From contig CM063113.1 of the NCBI GenBank assembly GCA_031841125.1, positions 36,043,312 to 36,107,311 of the forward strand: a DNA stretch of 64,000 nucleotides, given 5' to 3'. Origin of the DNA: Acanthococcus lagerstroemiae (lineage: Eukaryota; Arthropoda; Insecta; Hemiptera; Eriococcidae). This document shows, in pieces, positions 12,189 to 23,017 of this stretch. Position 1 is the stretch's first letter, and each line of letters starts with the position of its first letter. The position numbers and the translations under genes were made by a program. Under the pieces are notes generated by a model. It made no database searches, was not told where the DNA came from, and was given only the letters and a program-made list of their open reading frames with translations.

Positions 12189-13104
12189 AACTGCCGGACA
12201 AAAATCTTTATCCACCCGCTAAAAATACGTTATTTGTGTTCTGATGACAAATAAACGCACGCAAAAATGAATCGAATTGATGATATAATATTCTCATAGC
12301 CATACAGAAAATTGGAGGAAAATTAAGTTTCCGGAAGTAGAGGAAAAATCGACATATCATACATATGCGGCTACACTGTTCAGCGTAGACAAAGATTCGT
12401 TTACAATTAAATTCAGCTGTTTGTACGCGTTGATTAGGTAGCATTCTCCTAAATTATGTCGTACCTTACATGCCATTTGTGGGTGTGGACTCCTTGTTTA
12501 TGCAAGATAACGCACGACCCCATGTAGCACGATAGACCCTCAAATTCTGGGAAGAAGTCGAAATTGCACAACTTGAATGGCCAGCTTGCAGCCCAGACTT
12601 GAACCCAACTGAACATGTCTGGGACAGACTGGGTAGACGCATACGTGCTCGTAATCCCCCCATAAATTCCCTCAGTACATTGAGAACTGCCCTGGAGAAG
12701 AACAGGAAGCGATACCACAGGAGGAGATCCGTGCGTTAATAAATTGTTAGCATGCCGAACCGGTTACGAGCCGTGATTCGGGCCCGTGGCGCCAACACGC
12801 GTTACTGGATCACCTTCTGGTTAGTTTTATCAACACTTGGTAAACCTTTGTCGTCTTATATCTGTTTCTTACAGGTGCGAAATATGCGATTTTTTGCTAC
12901 GTTAGGGTAGGGATATTTTTTTGTCTGTATCGAGTATGTCTGAATGTCTGAATTCACCTCCACAGCACACGCGTGAAAAGAAAAATATTCTAGAAATATT
13001 AGATCTGAAGTTCCAGTCATTTGCTGGTTCCCTTTTGCTAATAAAAGGAGGTTCATGATTTCTTTGGGGGATAGGTAAAGACTTTTGTCCGGCAGTGTAG
13101 AACT
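12189..13104 (+). mobile_element. Tc1/mariner element remnant with TIRs
   Basis: The left end ctgccggacaaaaatcttta is mirrored at the right end (taaagacttttgtccggcag), which is followed by tgta. These are Tc1-type termini. The element is about 0.9 kb, shorter than an intact Tc1 (about 1.6 kb), and carries a decayed transposase 3' half in plus orientation. An unrelated-looking stretch (12220-12450) replaces the N-terminal half. Confidence 0.75.
12470..12860 (+). pseudogene. Tc1-like transposase C-terminal half
   Basis: Catalytic DDE landmarks are visible on the plus strand: MQDNARPHVAR (second Asp), then EWPACSPDLNPTEHVWDRLG (third acidic residue, Glu), then RRIRARNPPINSLSTLRTAL. It continues after frameshifts with EAIPQEEIRALIN and SMPNRLRAVIRARGANTRYW, the family C-terminus. 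An in-frame TAG follows the HVAR block and at least two frameshifts follow TALE, so it is inactive. The N-terminal paired-like DNA-binding domain and first Asp are missing. Confidence 0.85.
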
Positions 13105-13192
13105 TGAAACGTCAGTATGAAATTTTCTTGGTACCATCCTGCTGAAAAGTTGTCTTGGTATTATAGTCTTCAGCTACTGGTGAAAATGATAT

Positions 13193-13322
13193 GGGTAAAG
13201 ACAGCCACCATTTTCTTTCCAGTTCGGTCCGTTGAAAGAAAATCGGCTGAACGGTAAACACAGCATGACCAGTACTTGTCTCACGGAACGAACTGGGAAG
13301 AGAATGGCGGCTGTCTTTACCT
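13193..13322. repeat. Inverted repeat (hairpin), possible MITE
   Basis: gggtaaagacagccaccatt at the left is mirrored by aatggcggctgtctttacct at the right, extending through a (c/t)cagttcg block on both sides. Arms of about 33 bases enclose about 60 bases. Similarity beyond the arms is poor. Confidence 0.6.
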
Positions 13323-13465
13323 AGCAATAATACTGATAAGTATGCTTCGGCATATTATTCCTCTATGAACCAAGCATTTTAAAGATATCTTTGCGAAATA
13401 ATAAATTAATACAACAGAAAAATACAGACACAGAACCAACAACCAATAAGAATACACCAAACAGG

Positions 13466-13620
13466 TTTACTATTCGGTACTACACATCACTATAAATAGA
13501 GGATGACATAGAGAAAAGTGTTAGGATACTCCACTGAAGATGGCCTAATAGCCGAAAGCGCTCTGGACTACAGAAGAAGAAATTGTAGTAAAGTAAACCC
13601 TGTTTACCCTTGCTCTGATT
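13466..13620 (+). repeat. Palindromic retroelement end enclosing a hammerhead-like motif
   Basis: AAACAGG-TTTACT at the left pairs with AGTAAACCCTGTTT at the right, and TACTACA with TGTAGTA inside them. This folds the region into a long hairpin whose apex holds the hammerhead-like core (13530-13567). The locus at 42512-42625 has the same architecture with different arm sequence. Confidence 0.55.
13530..13567 (+). ncRNA. Hammerhead-ribozyme-like motif, copy 1
   Basis: In order: stem I 5' strand UCCA (13530-33), CUGAAGA (13534-40, fitting the invariant CUGANGA), one extra U, stem II GGC / GCC closing a CUAAUA loop, GAA (13554-56), stem III AGC / GCU, C at 13563 as the expected cleavage nucleotide (…CUC), then stem I 3' strand UGGA (13564-67) complementary to UCCA. 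All core residues are present. The unpaired U between A9 and stem II is non-standard, and stem III has no loop in the monomer, a feature of Penelope-associated hammerheads that can act as dimers. Self-cleavage is inferred only. Confidence 0.5.
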
Positions 13621-13677
13621 TTCCTGGCCAACATAGGCAAGTATGGCCAACATCTCAGCAAAATTTCAAAAAGTTTA

Positions 13678-13896
13678 GTGTCACATCAGACAAAAAAGCA
13701 GTCAGCGGAAAGGAGTATAAAAAAATCAAAAAACAAAGAAAACAAGAAAAAACTAAAAATAGCAACGCTCAATGTGAGATTGCTGAAAGAGAACTACAAA
13801 TTTCTTGCAGTTGAAAAGGAATTCGAAAAACAATGGCAGAAGTCAGGAGAAAAAATAAATATTCAACACCTTTTTGGTGGGAATAAAAAACAGTAG
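13678..13896 (+). pseudogene. LINE 5' fragment with endonuclease start
   Basis: A 72-codon plus-strand frame has a Lys-rich leader and then KKLKIATLNVRLLKENYKFL, the first block (with the metal-site Asn) of an APE-type endonuclease of a non-LTR retrotransposon. Similarity stops after about 35 residues and the frame ends at 13896, so this is a truncated 5' end. It begins about 110 bases downstream of the hammerhead-like motif in the same orientation. Confidence 0.5.
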
Positions 13897-14869
13897 CCTA
13901 ATAGGGCAAGTTTCACGGGGAATTTAGAAAATGTAATCCACGAAGTCGAGACCCTCGTGATCTCGTGTCCCCGGACCCACGAAGTCACGACCCTGGGGTT
14001 TGATAGCCGGTGGTTCCTCGGATCGACTCCCAAAAAAATCAAGCAGGTTGAAAACCCAATCAGATTTATCAAATCCAAATTTAGATCACTCATTTTAAAA
14101 ACAAATGAAATTTTCCATCCCGTTCAAATCATTATGTGTATCGAAATGGGAACCTAACATTTTATATTTTGGATTTCGAATAAATAAGAGCCGAGAGGGT
14201 GAGTGGGACCGGCTTTACGAATTTGATGATTCGAGAACCCTCATCTGATTTTTCTCGACAAATTCAAATGGATCGTTAATTTTGAATATTGCTTCAGATT
14301 TTTGACAAAGTATCAAAACAAAATGTCTTCCGAATTTTGATCTGACCTTGATTTGAGTCCGAAATTCCAAATTCGACCTCTCTAATTGGGCTACTTCGAT
14401 TTTGCTGAAAAAGTAAAACTAGGTATCAGTTCCTTTTATTGAAAAGCAAGGCCAAGCAAATTGTTCGATTTCTTGAAAAATGAGGAATATGTTCTTTCTT
14501 GGCTTTTTAAACATATTTTGGCAACCCGTTGTCGATTCTGCCCCGAGCTTTTCTGTGACACCTTGCAGTATAAGCTCTACCAACCTTCTTCGATAATGCC
14601 CCTTCAAATTTTAGATTATGCCCATATCGACTGGTTGGATTACAGATGTCGTGTTGGGTGGCAGGAATTATTTCTTAGATGTTTTTCAGTCCACAAGTTA
14701 AGGGATGTGAAACAACATTAGATTGAAAACACACAGTTTTTAAACGTTAAATGATCTCCTGACATATCCGAAATAGATAATAGTAGTATATTGAGGTCGT
14801 CTTGTATGTACTTTCATTGCACCACTTTCACTACGTATTTGAACAATTTCAGTTCATCCGCATATATGC
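13897..14869. other. Unassigned interval
   Basis: Contains a short near-duplication cacgaagtcgagaccctcgtg / cacgaagtcacgaccctggg (13938-14000) and otherwise AT-rich sequence with ORFs below 90 codons. No signature found. Confidence 0.25.
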
Positions 14870-14990
14870 AGTAGTGCTTCTCTTTTCTAATTTCACTGTC
14901 AACCCGAGCCTTGGAATCCGCCCTTTCGAGCATTACTTCAGAGACGTCGGGGAGGCTGTTTGGGTTGTCTTAGTCCTCTTCTCGCCTTGC
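14870..14990 (-). mobile_element. Distal part of a SINE split by the hAT element
   Basis: If the hAT insertion (14991-17607) is removed, this segment continues the tRNA-like sequence at 17608-17706 on the minus strand. The right-hand boundary is fixed by the target duplication; the left-hand boundary is not visible. Confidence 0.4.
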
Positions 14991-17607
14991 CAGGGCCGGC
15001 AACTTCTGTATAGCGGGTGTCGCGAATGCTACCATATGGGAAATTTCATGTGTAGCGACGCTACACATGGCAACACCGGGGAAATGGTTGGTACAATTGG
15101 AGGTATGCATTAAGAGAAGCTTCAGCTTCCACTTCCCAAAAGTAAAGTGCAAGCGGCAGAGTGTATACACTAAAAAAGTGAAGAGGAAGCTTGTGCTCAG
15201 GAGTGGGAGCGTTTGCTTCGGGGAAAAGGTTTCCCTTCAAGTTGTATGCATAAAGAGGAGTGTTAACTTCAAAAGTGAACCTTTCGCTCGCGAAAAAAAA
15301 TGCATCTTGCCCCGAGTAGACTTCTTTTCGAAAAACACGTGCAGTTATCATTCATCTTCGAAAAGATTCCTTTGATTTCCAATGATAATTTCCGAGGAAT
15401 TTTATCGAAAATATTCAGGAAAAATTTCCAATAATTTTAGAAGAATTTCATTGGACATCATCGAGAAAAATCTCCGATGATTTCAGAAGAATTTTGTTGA
15501 AAATTTTAAGGAAAATCTCCAACGATACCGAAAGATTTTATTGGAAATCATCGAAGAATATCTCTGATGATTTTTGAAGCATTTCTTCAGAAGAAAGGTT
15601 CGATGATTTCCAGAGATTTTCATTGTAAATCTTCAGAGAAATTTTCCATTGTTTACCGACGAATTTCTTCCGAAATCTTCCGATAATTTTTACAGTATTT
15701 TATCAAAAATATTTTGGAAAAATCCGATAGTTTTTGAAAAATTTTAGCGGAAATCATCAGGAAAAATTCCTGATAATTTCCAAAGAATAATTTCATTGGA
15801 AATCTTCGAGAAGAATCTCCGATGATTTTAAACGAATTTCATCGGAAATTTTTGAGAAAGAATTCAGAAAATTTCCCAAGAATTCCATTGGAAATCTTTC
15901 GAAAGAATTTCCAATCTTTTTCAGAAAATTGTATCAAAATTCTTCGCGAAAATTTTTTGAATAGGAAATATTCGGGGAAAAACTACGATAATTTTTGAAG
16001 AATTTTATCGAAAATCTTCAGGAGAAATCTCCGATGATTTCCAAAGAATAATTTCATTGGAAATCAAGAAGAATCTCCGATGATTTTAAAGGAATTTTTT
16101 CGAGAATTTTTGGGGAAAAAAATTCCAGTAATTAACGAAGAATCTCATCGGAAGTCTTTTTGAAAAATTGTCCATGTTTTCCGAAAAATTGTATCCAAAT
16201 TCATCGAGAAAATTTTGATGACTTTTAAAGAATCTTATAGGAAATATTCGGGAAAACTCCGATGGTTTTTGAAGAATTTTATCAAAAATCTTCTGGGAAA
16301 ATGTTCGATAATCTACAAAGAATTTCATCGGAAATCTTGAAGAAGAAACTCCGACGATTTGTAAGGAATTTCATCGGGAATTTTTGAAGGGGAAAAAAAT
16401 TCTGATTCCCGAAGAATTAAGACTATTTTCTACTCTTGCGATGCGATCAGAGATTTTCCCTGGAGATTCTTCATAAAATTTTTCGGAAATCGTTGGAAAT
16501 TTTTTCTGAAGATATTCTCCGATAATTAGTAGAGATTATTTTCGAAAATGTCCAACGGCATTTTTCCAAAATTATCGGAGATTTTTTTCAAATTATTTTT
16601 GATAAAAATCTTTGGAAATTTTGGACTGATTTCCGAAGAATTTCGTCAGAAATCTTCAGGAAAAATCTCTGATTCCATCGCGTGAGTGGAAATAATCTCA
16701 ATTCTTCGGAAATTATCAGAATTTTTCTTTTCCAAAAGTTTCCGATAAAATTCCTTAAAAATCATCGGAGATTCTTCTCGAAGATTTCCAATGAAATTAT
16801 TCGCTGGAAATCATCAGAGATATTCTACCTGAAAATTTTTGATAAAATTCTTCCAAAAACCATCGGCGTTTTTTCCCAAATATTTCCGATGAAATTCTTC
16901 ATAAATTATCGGAAAATTTTCCTGAAGATTTTTAGAAGAAATTTTTTGGAAAATATTGGAAATTTTTTCTGAAGATTTCCAATGAAATTCTCTGGAAAAG
17001 ATTTCCAAAAAATTCTCCGGAAATCATCGGAGATTTTCCTCAATGATGTCTGATGAAATTCTCCGAATATGATCGGAAATTTTCCCCTAATATTTTCAAT
17101 AAAATTCTTCGGAAATTACAAACATCTTCGGAAATCAAAGGAATCTTCTCAAAGAGTTCTGATGAAATTCGTTGGAAATATGGGAGATTTTCCCCGAAAA
17201 TTCTTTCATCGTTTTGTACGTTTGATGCGTTTTTCTTCTGTACACCACCACCATCTTTGTCTTCGCTTCTTTGAATGATTTTCGATGTAGAATAAGTTAC
17301 TTGGACACATATGTCGGCTGGTAACAACTTGAACAAACGTTATCTTCGAAGTACTCGCTTCATTTTGTGGAGTGTTCGCTTTGAAGAGAAAGAGAAAGCT
17401 TATGCATACAGATTAAAGCAAAACCTTAATATTCTATCTTTCCCTTCGAAGCGACGACTCTCACTCCACTCTTCTGCTTTGACGTTAAAGCTTAATTTTC
17501 ATGCATACGGCTCCAATGATACGATTTCGATAGTAAAACGTTATTGTGTAAAATCAGTGTTGTTTTCTTTCCGCTACACATGGGATTATGAAAAGTTGCC
17601 GGCCCTG
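14991..17607. mobile_element. hAT-type nonautonomous element packed with inverted satellite arrays
   Basis: Termini are cagggccggcaactt at the left and its reverse complement aagttgccggccctg at the right, the CAGGG-type ends of hAT elements. Flanking 8-mers cgccttgc (14983-14990) and cgtcttgc (17608-17615) match at 7 of 8 positions, the hAT target-duplication length. A subterminal catgtgtagcg block is also inverted. Inside are about 1.85 kb of degenerate satellite in two opposed arrays. No transposase was seen, so mobilisation would have been in trans. Confidence 0.8.
15360..17210. repeat. Degenerate satellite in two opposed arrays
   Basis: Units resembling TCCGATGATTTCCGAAGAA followed by TTTCATCGGAAATCTTC repeat with high divergence. 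From 15360 to about 16420 they read in one orientation, and from about 16440 to 17210 in the other, so the block is a giant imperfect inverted repeat. Apparent ORFs here are Phe/Ile/Lys-rich translations of the repeat and not genes. The same satellite forms the core of the element at 57893-61328. Confidence 0.8.
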
Positions 17608-17706
17608 CGTCTTGCCGAAAAACCCGCCTAGGTCGAAATGTAGCGAGTTGCTACGTGGGCTCGAACCCGGAACCCAGCGTGCTATCCACTCGGCCAACCA
17701 GACCCC
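17608..17706 (-). mobile_element. tRNA-derived SINE head
   Basis: On the minus strand: ggggtctggttggccgagtgg, with a perfect box A (TGGCCGAGTGG). About 20 bases later comes gggttccGGGTTCGAGCCC, a perfect box B. The spacing is too short for a full anticodon arm, so it is not a tRNA gene but a Pol III promoter-bearing SINE head. The hAT element landed just downstream of it. Confidence 0.65.
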
Positions 17707-17729
17707 TTATGTAGTAGTGCTAGTTACGA

Positions 17730-18180
17730 CCTTATTTTGTAGGTAGATCATTTATGAATAAGTTGAAGAGCAAAGGGCCCAGGTGTGACCTCTGGGAAAC
17801 ACCAGAAAACGGTTGTATGAGTGCAGCTAGTTCCTGAAAAAAGCGATATGATTTCAATTTAGTTAATAGCAGATTATGGTCAACTTTATCGAATGCCTTT
17901 TGGAAATTAGTTTAAATAACATCAGCCTGGGTATCCATATAAATATTTTTCGTCGCGGTACCATAATAGTTACTTAAACTGATGACAACGCTCCTTTCGA
18001 CTGTGAAGCCGTGTTGTTGATTACAGACTCTATGCTTTGCCTGAATAAAGATCTTATTATATAATCCTGTCCCTATTAAGCTGCTGTCCCTTTTATCGAC
18101 GTCTCTAATAAGCGTCTTCCACTGTATCTGAAAATGCCCCTCAAGATGAATTGTTCGATACATTCCCAATTAACACACGA
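17730..18180 (-). pseudogene. Jockey/CR1-like reverse-transcriptase fragment
   Basis: Minus-strand frame with QQHGFTVERSVVISLSNYY, then after an in-frame stop NFQKAFDKVDHNLLLTKLKS (catalytic block A Asp region). A broken continuation reads FSGVSQRSHLGPLLFNLFIN (SG(V)PQGS block). These are blocks 2 to 4 of a Jockey/CR1-class polymerase. The YADD block and both ends are absent. Confidence 0.75.
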
Positions 18181-19719
18181 AAATTTGAAAACTTTGTAAA
18201 GGTATTCTGGAGCTCAGGATCTGATGTTACTGTATCGAACTCTACAGATGTTAAATGTTTGCGGTACGCTTAATCAACATGTCAACACGTCTGAGCTCTG
18301 AAGTAGCAGAATCAATTCATCTAATACATGTTCACTTCATAAAATACTTTCGCGATATCATCATCAGATGTAAACAAACGGTAATGTTCGGAAATGTTAG
18401 GTACCCCTTAAGGTTACAAAAAAAAAAAAAAAAAAAAAAAGTAAAAGTTGATAGACTTGAAATAGGGAAAATAGAAAATTCTGTTGCAGCGAAAGATATT
18501 TGAAAAAGCAATAAAAAACCAATTTTCCTCGACTTATTTGCCGGAGCGTCGAGGGTTTTTTTCGTGCTCCTTTTTCAAAAAGAAGCTAGAAAAAAGCGAG
18601 AGAAAGAGAACCGCAGAGAAAGAGGTAAATATATAGAGAAAGTATATACGAGAAGCTTCCGCCGTATATTCTGGAACCAATATCATGAACATCTCCTTTA
18701 TGTATGCACAAAGAAATTCTGGCTTTTTTCACTCCACCGCATCCTGTCTATCGCGTACATATATTTACGTATATACTCTTTTCACCTTTTAACCGCCAAA
18801 TATTTTTTAATATTAAAATGCTGCGCGGCGAAGACCGCCGAGAAAAGGGAAGATTTAATATATTTCGTAAACCGCCGCCATTACTTTCGCACAGCAGGGG
18901 AAAGAAAAAAGCGTTAGAACCTCCAACACCTCGTCGAGTCGCTGGTCCCGGTCGCACCCACTTTTATTATCTAGCCTAACGGAGCATTAGGGGTAGTTTT
19001 CTCCGGTATAGTTTAGTCGGCTGCGCTGTTGAAAATCAAAGGGCGAGAGATGCCGGGAGCGAGAAAGAGAGAAAAAAAAGTTAACGACACAAAAAAGTGG
19101 TAACTTGATTTTCTATAAAATTTTCTGGCTCGTGTAATTTAATGAAAAATGTCTTCATTCGAGGCGCGTCAGCTGGTGGCGGAATTGAAAACGCGCTTTC
19201 AAATTAATTTCGAAATCTGGCGCACGTTTTTGATCGTCTACAAGGAAGTGCATGTATGAGCACGAGGTCACTGCGTGCAGATGGAACTGGGTACAATTCC
19301 AACAAGCCAAAAATAAACAAATTTTCAACTATCCCAGAATAGTCCAGGTAAATAAGAAAATTCAGAAAAAAATGGGGTAACAAGCGGTAGAATGAAGACG
19401 GTGTCCTAACTAACAAACTAACATACGAATAACAAAAGTCTCCACCTTGACTCCTTCTGGTTATTTTTTAGTAGGTCCAACCTCTCATCCACCAGTCAGT
19501 TTTTTTTCGAAAATTTCGAGCATTACTGGATATAAAAAAATCTTCCAACCGAAAGTTGCTCTATGCTGAAGCACTTATTGAAATGGTCTGTAGTAATTTG
19601 TTCGTATTTACCCCAGAAATATCACAAATTAGGAGTATGATTTCAAGACTGTTTCCTTTGTGTCTTTTCAGCAATTTATAGACAAGTTTTATGCTTGTCT
19701 TTATGTCTTATCAGTAGGA
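18181..19719. other. Mostly non-repetitive interval
   Basis: Contains an A-run at 18419-18440. From about 18500 to 19420 it is CpG-containing, non-repetitive DNA with ORFs (up to 117 codons) that show no family features. Possible conserved noncoding or regulatory sequence; nothing decisive. Confidence 0.3.
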
Positions 19720-20275
19720 AATGAGGCTGCTGTAATATCAGTGGGGAAGAAGGTGGTTATCAGATTTATATCGGGTAAACTTTTCATGCCTGTCGTATAT
19801 GTTTCTCTGTCATTATGTCTTTTATCTGCCATGGACTGACAGTTTCATGTCTGTCTTCAGGTCTTATCTCAGTAATGAAATAGAAGGTGACTGATCTGTC
19901 CTTGCAATTCTTCGGATTTTTTCTTTATGTCTTATCGACGAGTCTCGTATCTATCATTATGTCTTATCAGTAATGACGGAGACGGTAGCTTGTCAATTTT
20001 TTGAATTTTTTCTTTGTCATCAAAAATGTATAGACAAGACTCATATCTGTTTTTATGTTGGGGAAAGGAGATTGTCTTAATACATTGTCAGTAGGAAAGG
20101 AGAAGGTAACTGTCAGAGAGATTTATATCGGATACAGTGTAAGTCTCATGCCTATCTTATATCATTCACTGTATCGTTGTGTCTTATCAGCCATAGACTG
20201 ATAGTGTCATGTCTGGCTGTAGGTCTTATCAGTAATGAAGGAGAAAGTAACTGATCTTTCTCTGTAATTTTTCAG
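19720..20275. repeat. Two diverged direct repeats, ~360-base period
   Basis: The blocks gatttatatcgggta...catggactgacagtttcatgtctg (from 19762) and gatttatatcggata...catagactgatagtgtcatgtctg (from 20122) align over about 160 bases. The recurrent phrase (gt)cttatcagtaatga(agg)aga appears six or more times. Confidence 0.6.
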
Positions 20276-20298
20276 TTGTTTGACATTTTTATGTTTTT

Positions 20299-20467
20299 TC
20301 TTTGGCATACGACCGGGAAAAAGCGTTACTTTGGAGCGTTACAAAAAGAGCGTTACGAAAATATAATAATTGACTGACTGACACGATGACATTCTCATGT
20401 CGGCGCCGTCCGCGAAGCAAAGACATGAAAATGCTCTCCCGTGTTTGCTGACTCGTCTGCAAGATGT
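20299..20467 (-). repeat. Half-copy of the palindrome/direct-repeat element
   Basis: Begins tttggcatacgaccgg then aaaaagcgttactttggag, the reverse complement of the direct repeat at 62091-62166. It continues into gacattctcatgtcgg...tccgcgaagca...gacatgaaaatgctctc...gcaagatg, which is one arm of the 62-kb palindrome. It is therefore a solo half-element. Confidence 0.65.
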
Positions 20468-20469
20468 TT

Positions 20470-20929
20470 GATCCAACCCTCTACAAATCACCATATTTGA
20501 AACGGGGGGGCAAGACTGACTTTGAATAAAAAATCAAACAAGGTACCAGAACAAAGGCTCCTTGGTTTCCCGATTTCGAATATGGTATCTGATTCTTGAT
20601 CCTTTTTAAACTTTTTTCTCAGTTCATGGGATTCGGAGAATAAAAGAAGTTCAAATTTTACCTGCACTCGACTCTTTCTACACCTCCGTACCGTTTCCAT
20701 TTCTGGAAATTTTATGTCCCTCCTCTCCTCCGTCCACGAATGCCACATATTGGAAATCTTTTTTCCTTTTTCGTTTTAATGGATTGGACAAGTAGTATTT
20801 TGGGGAGCTTTCAAGCTGATAAAGTGTACAAAAATGCCATTGAGATATCGGTTATGAAGTATTTGAGCACCCCGCTTTGCCTCCAAGTTGAGAATTGGGG
20901 CGCCAGAGAGGGCAAGGTCATAAATACCA
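20470..20929. other. Interval without recognised feature
   Basis: An 86-codon minus frame and a 71-codon plus frame overlap here with no family features. Unassigned. Confidence 0.2.
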
Positions 20930-21290
20930 TAAAATACTATATAAGTGTCAAATAAAGCAGGGTTTTCAAGGTCGCCAAAATAATTTTAAACATTATTCTT
21001 ATTCTATTTTCGTAACTGAGGCATCGGGGGGGGGGGGGGTAGAATTGAAAGTAATGAGGAATACAACATACGCATCACTTTTAGCGATTTGTGGTCGCTG
21101 AATTCATTTTTGATGCCAGTTTTGCTCCAACCTGGAAACAGTGGAGGCAGTGGTGAGATACAGAATCGAAAATGTCATTCTATGCAATATGAGCATCAAA
21201 TACGTATAAGATATTCAAGTTCGCTGAAATTATTCATGATCATTTTGATTCTATATTTATAACTGTGGCATCAGAGAGTGGACCTAAACG
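20930..21290. repeat. Diverged tandem repeat (ggttttcaaggtcgctgaatt family)
   Basis: Two to three units containing (gg)ttttcaaggtcgc and a ctgaattcatttttgatgccag block are visible. The same wording recurs in the four-unit array at 44015-44440 and inside the 58-61 kb foldback element. A run of eleven G follows at 21027-21039. Confidence 0.55.
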
Positions 21291-21479
21291 TAAATTAAAG
21301 AAAAATGTTCATTGGACGCATAATTTATGGATTACTATTCCATGTAAAGATCTTTCTTCCACATAGACTCTATCTTGGTCAGTCATGTCTGGATGAGGCT
21401 AATATGTTTATAAGTGAGAATGTTTCTCCCTATCCTGACGCAGGAGCAATCGGGGTGATTCCAGGTTAGGAAGTGCGTT

Positions 21480-21535
21480 GTCCCGGGGCCAATTTGGCGT
21501 GGGTGCACCACCATACGCCCCACCATCATCTAGAG
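21480..21535 (+). mobile_element. SINE 3' fragment
   Basis: ggccaatttggcgtgggtgc followed by accaccatacgccccaccatc matches the SINE body end seen at 4093-4147 and, reversed, at 6613 and 32350. The head is missing. Confidence 0.5.
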
Positions 21536-21539
21536 AAGA

Positions 21540-22612
21540 AAGATGCACACGATCACTTGAAAACCGTGATAATGAAAATGATGTACTTATTAAGTTGGAA
21601 GAATGGTGAAAAAATGAGGATGTGAGGATTTCGCATTGCGCCCGCTATACTTCAACCAAGGATGGCAAGTTTTAGGGGGTGATAAATTTTGAGACAAAAC
21701 GGTGATTATGAAATGAAGAAACTGAACTTACCCTATACTTAGTAACTACTTGAATCGGTCAATAGTAAAACCACTTAGGTCACTCTTTTGAAATTTTGCA
21801 GGAAACTATAAAACGCCTCGTAGCCGTCTTAATAAAGGTACAGTTTTTGGTATCAGTTTGAAAAGTAGTCTATCGTATCCTTTTCTAGTGCTCAACCTCT
21901 AATTATTTTGCTATGGTAGACGCGTCTTGATACATAGAATTGATTTGTGCAAAGAAACAATGTGACAAGTGGTTTTGCCAATGGCTAATTCACTTATATG
22001 ATTTTCAAAAATTTGGCTCATACTTCAACCCCAGTACTACAATTTTCAGGAATTTTGGCCTTTTAGACTTTTCGAAGGACATTTTGAGAGTGAAAAAATA
22101 CATGTCGAAATTCTATGGGCAGATTTAAAGTCTGCGTGAAAACCTGCTTTAAACACGACAGTTTTAGGTTCACTTTTGTAAGGTGTAAATTTTGTCATTT
22201 TTGGTCTTTCAAAGGTTATTTTGAAAGAGAAAAAAAGCATGGATTGCTGTTCTAAATTCGGATTCAGAGCAGATAGGTTTAGAAACGCACTATTTCTTTC
22301 TGTAATATCAAAAGTACGAAATTGGTATTTTCTTGGTGTAAAAAGGCCATTTCGGCCTAAAAAGGTCTGTATCCAAAGTTGGAAGTGAGATTCGAAATCA
22401 ATACAAAAAGTAAAACCAGAAACAAGTTTTTTTGTTTTTTTTTTTACTCAGTAGCAATGAGGGTCTAAAATATAGTCGTTTTGAATGCTATTTCCGATGA
22501 AATTGAGGATGTAGGGGATAATCGGGGGCGGATTCGGAATCAGCGTGAAAAATACATCCAGACAGGCTGTATTCAATTTACTGACCCTAATAAAGTAAAA
22601 ATTTATTGCACA
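21540..22612. other. Interval without recognised feature
   Basis: Weak internal similarity between 22030-22130 and 22180-22260 (ttttggcctttt...ggacattttgagag / ttttggtctttc...ggttattttgaaag) suggests a decayed duplication of about 145 bases. No genes. Confidence 0.3.
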
Positions 22613-23017
22613 CAGTAATGTGTACTGGCAAAGAGTCTAAAGGTCATAAATATTATGAATGTCGTAGAAAAGTCATGTTTTTTTTCTCTCAAAAAGGTTC
22701 ATAAAAATTATGAAAAAGTAATGTTACTTTTTTTTGTTATCTGTAATTAAAGAAAATTTGAATAATTTCATTTCTAGATTACTTACTATTGTAAGATGTT
22801 AATTGCGTTCGCTTGTCAGTTGACATTTTGGAATTTAAATTTGGGTTGAAATGGTTTGTGCGTTTAGCCCCCCATCTCAAAACCTCTCTATGACACGTAT
22901 CTTCGCGCCGATTCTGGCAGACTCTCTCTCCCCGCTTGTGCATAAACGTGAAAAAATTGTAAATAATATCATGAAAAAATCATGTTTTTTCATTTTTGAG
23001 TTCCAGTAGACACCCTG
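22613..23017. mobile_element. Possible hAT-like MITE, diverged
   Basis: The right end ccagtagacaccctg resembles that of the MITE at 23609-23970, and the left end cagtaatgtgtactgg is a weak inverted match. gtcatga-type A/T-rich internal repeats are shared with the 23.6-kb element. Confidence 0.35.

Noticed and set aside
16086..17336. Several 65-98-codon ORFs rich in Phe, Ile, Lys and Ser
   Set aside because: Translations of the degenerate satellite in the hAT element; similar frames appear in every phase.
17630..17706. Possible tRNA gene on the minus strand (perfect A and B boxes)
   Set aside because: Box A and box B are too close for a normal anticodon arm, and the sequence continues as a SINE body split by a hAT insertion.
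18347..18368. Minus-strand CTGATGATGATATCGCGAAAG resembling a hammerhead core
   Set aside because: No stem II with a loop can be drawn and stems I and III lack partners. Kept only as a possible decayed relative.
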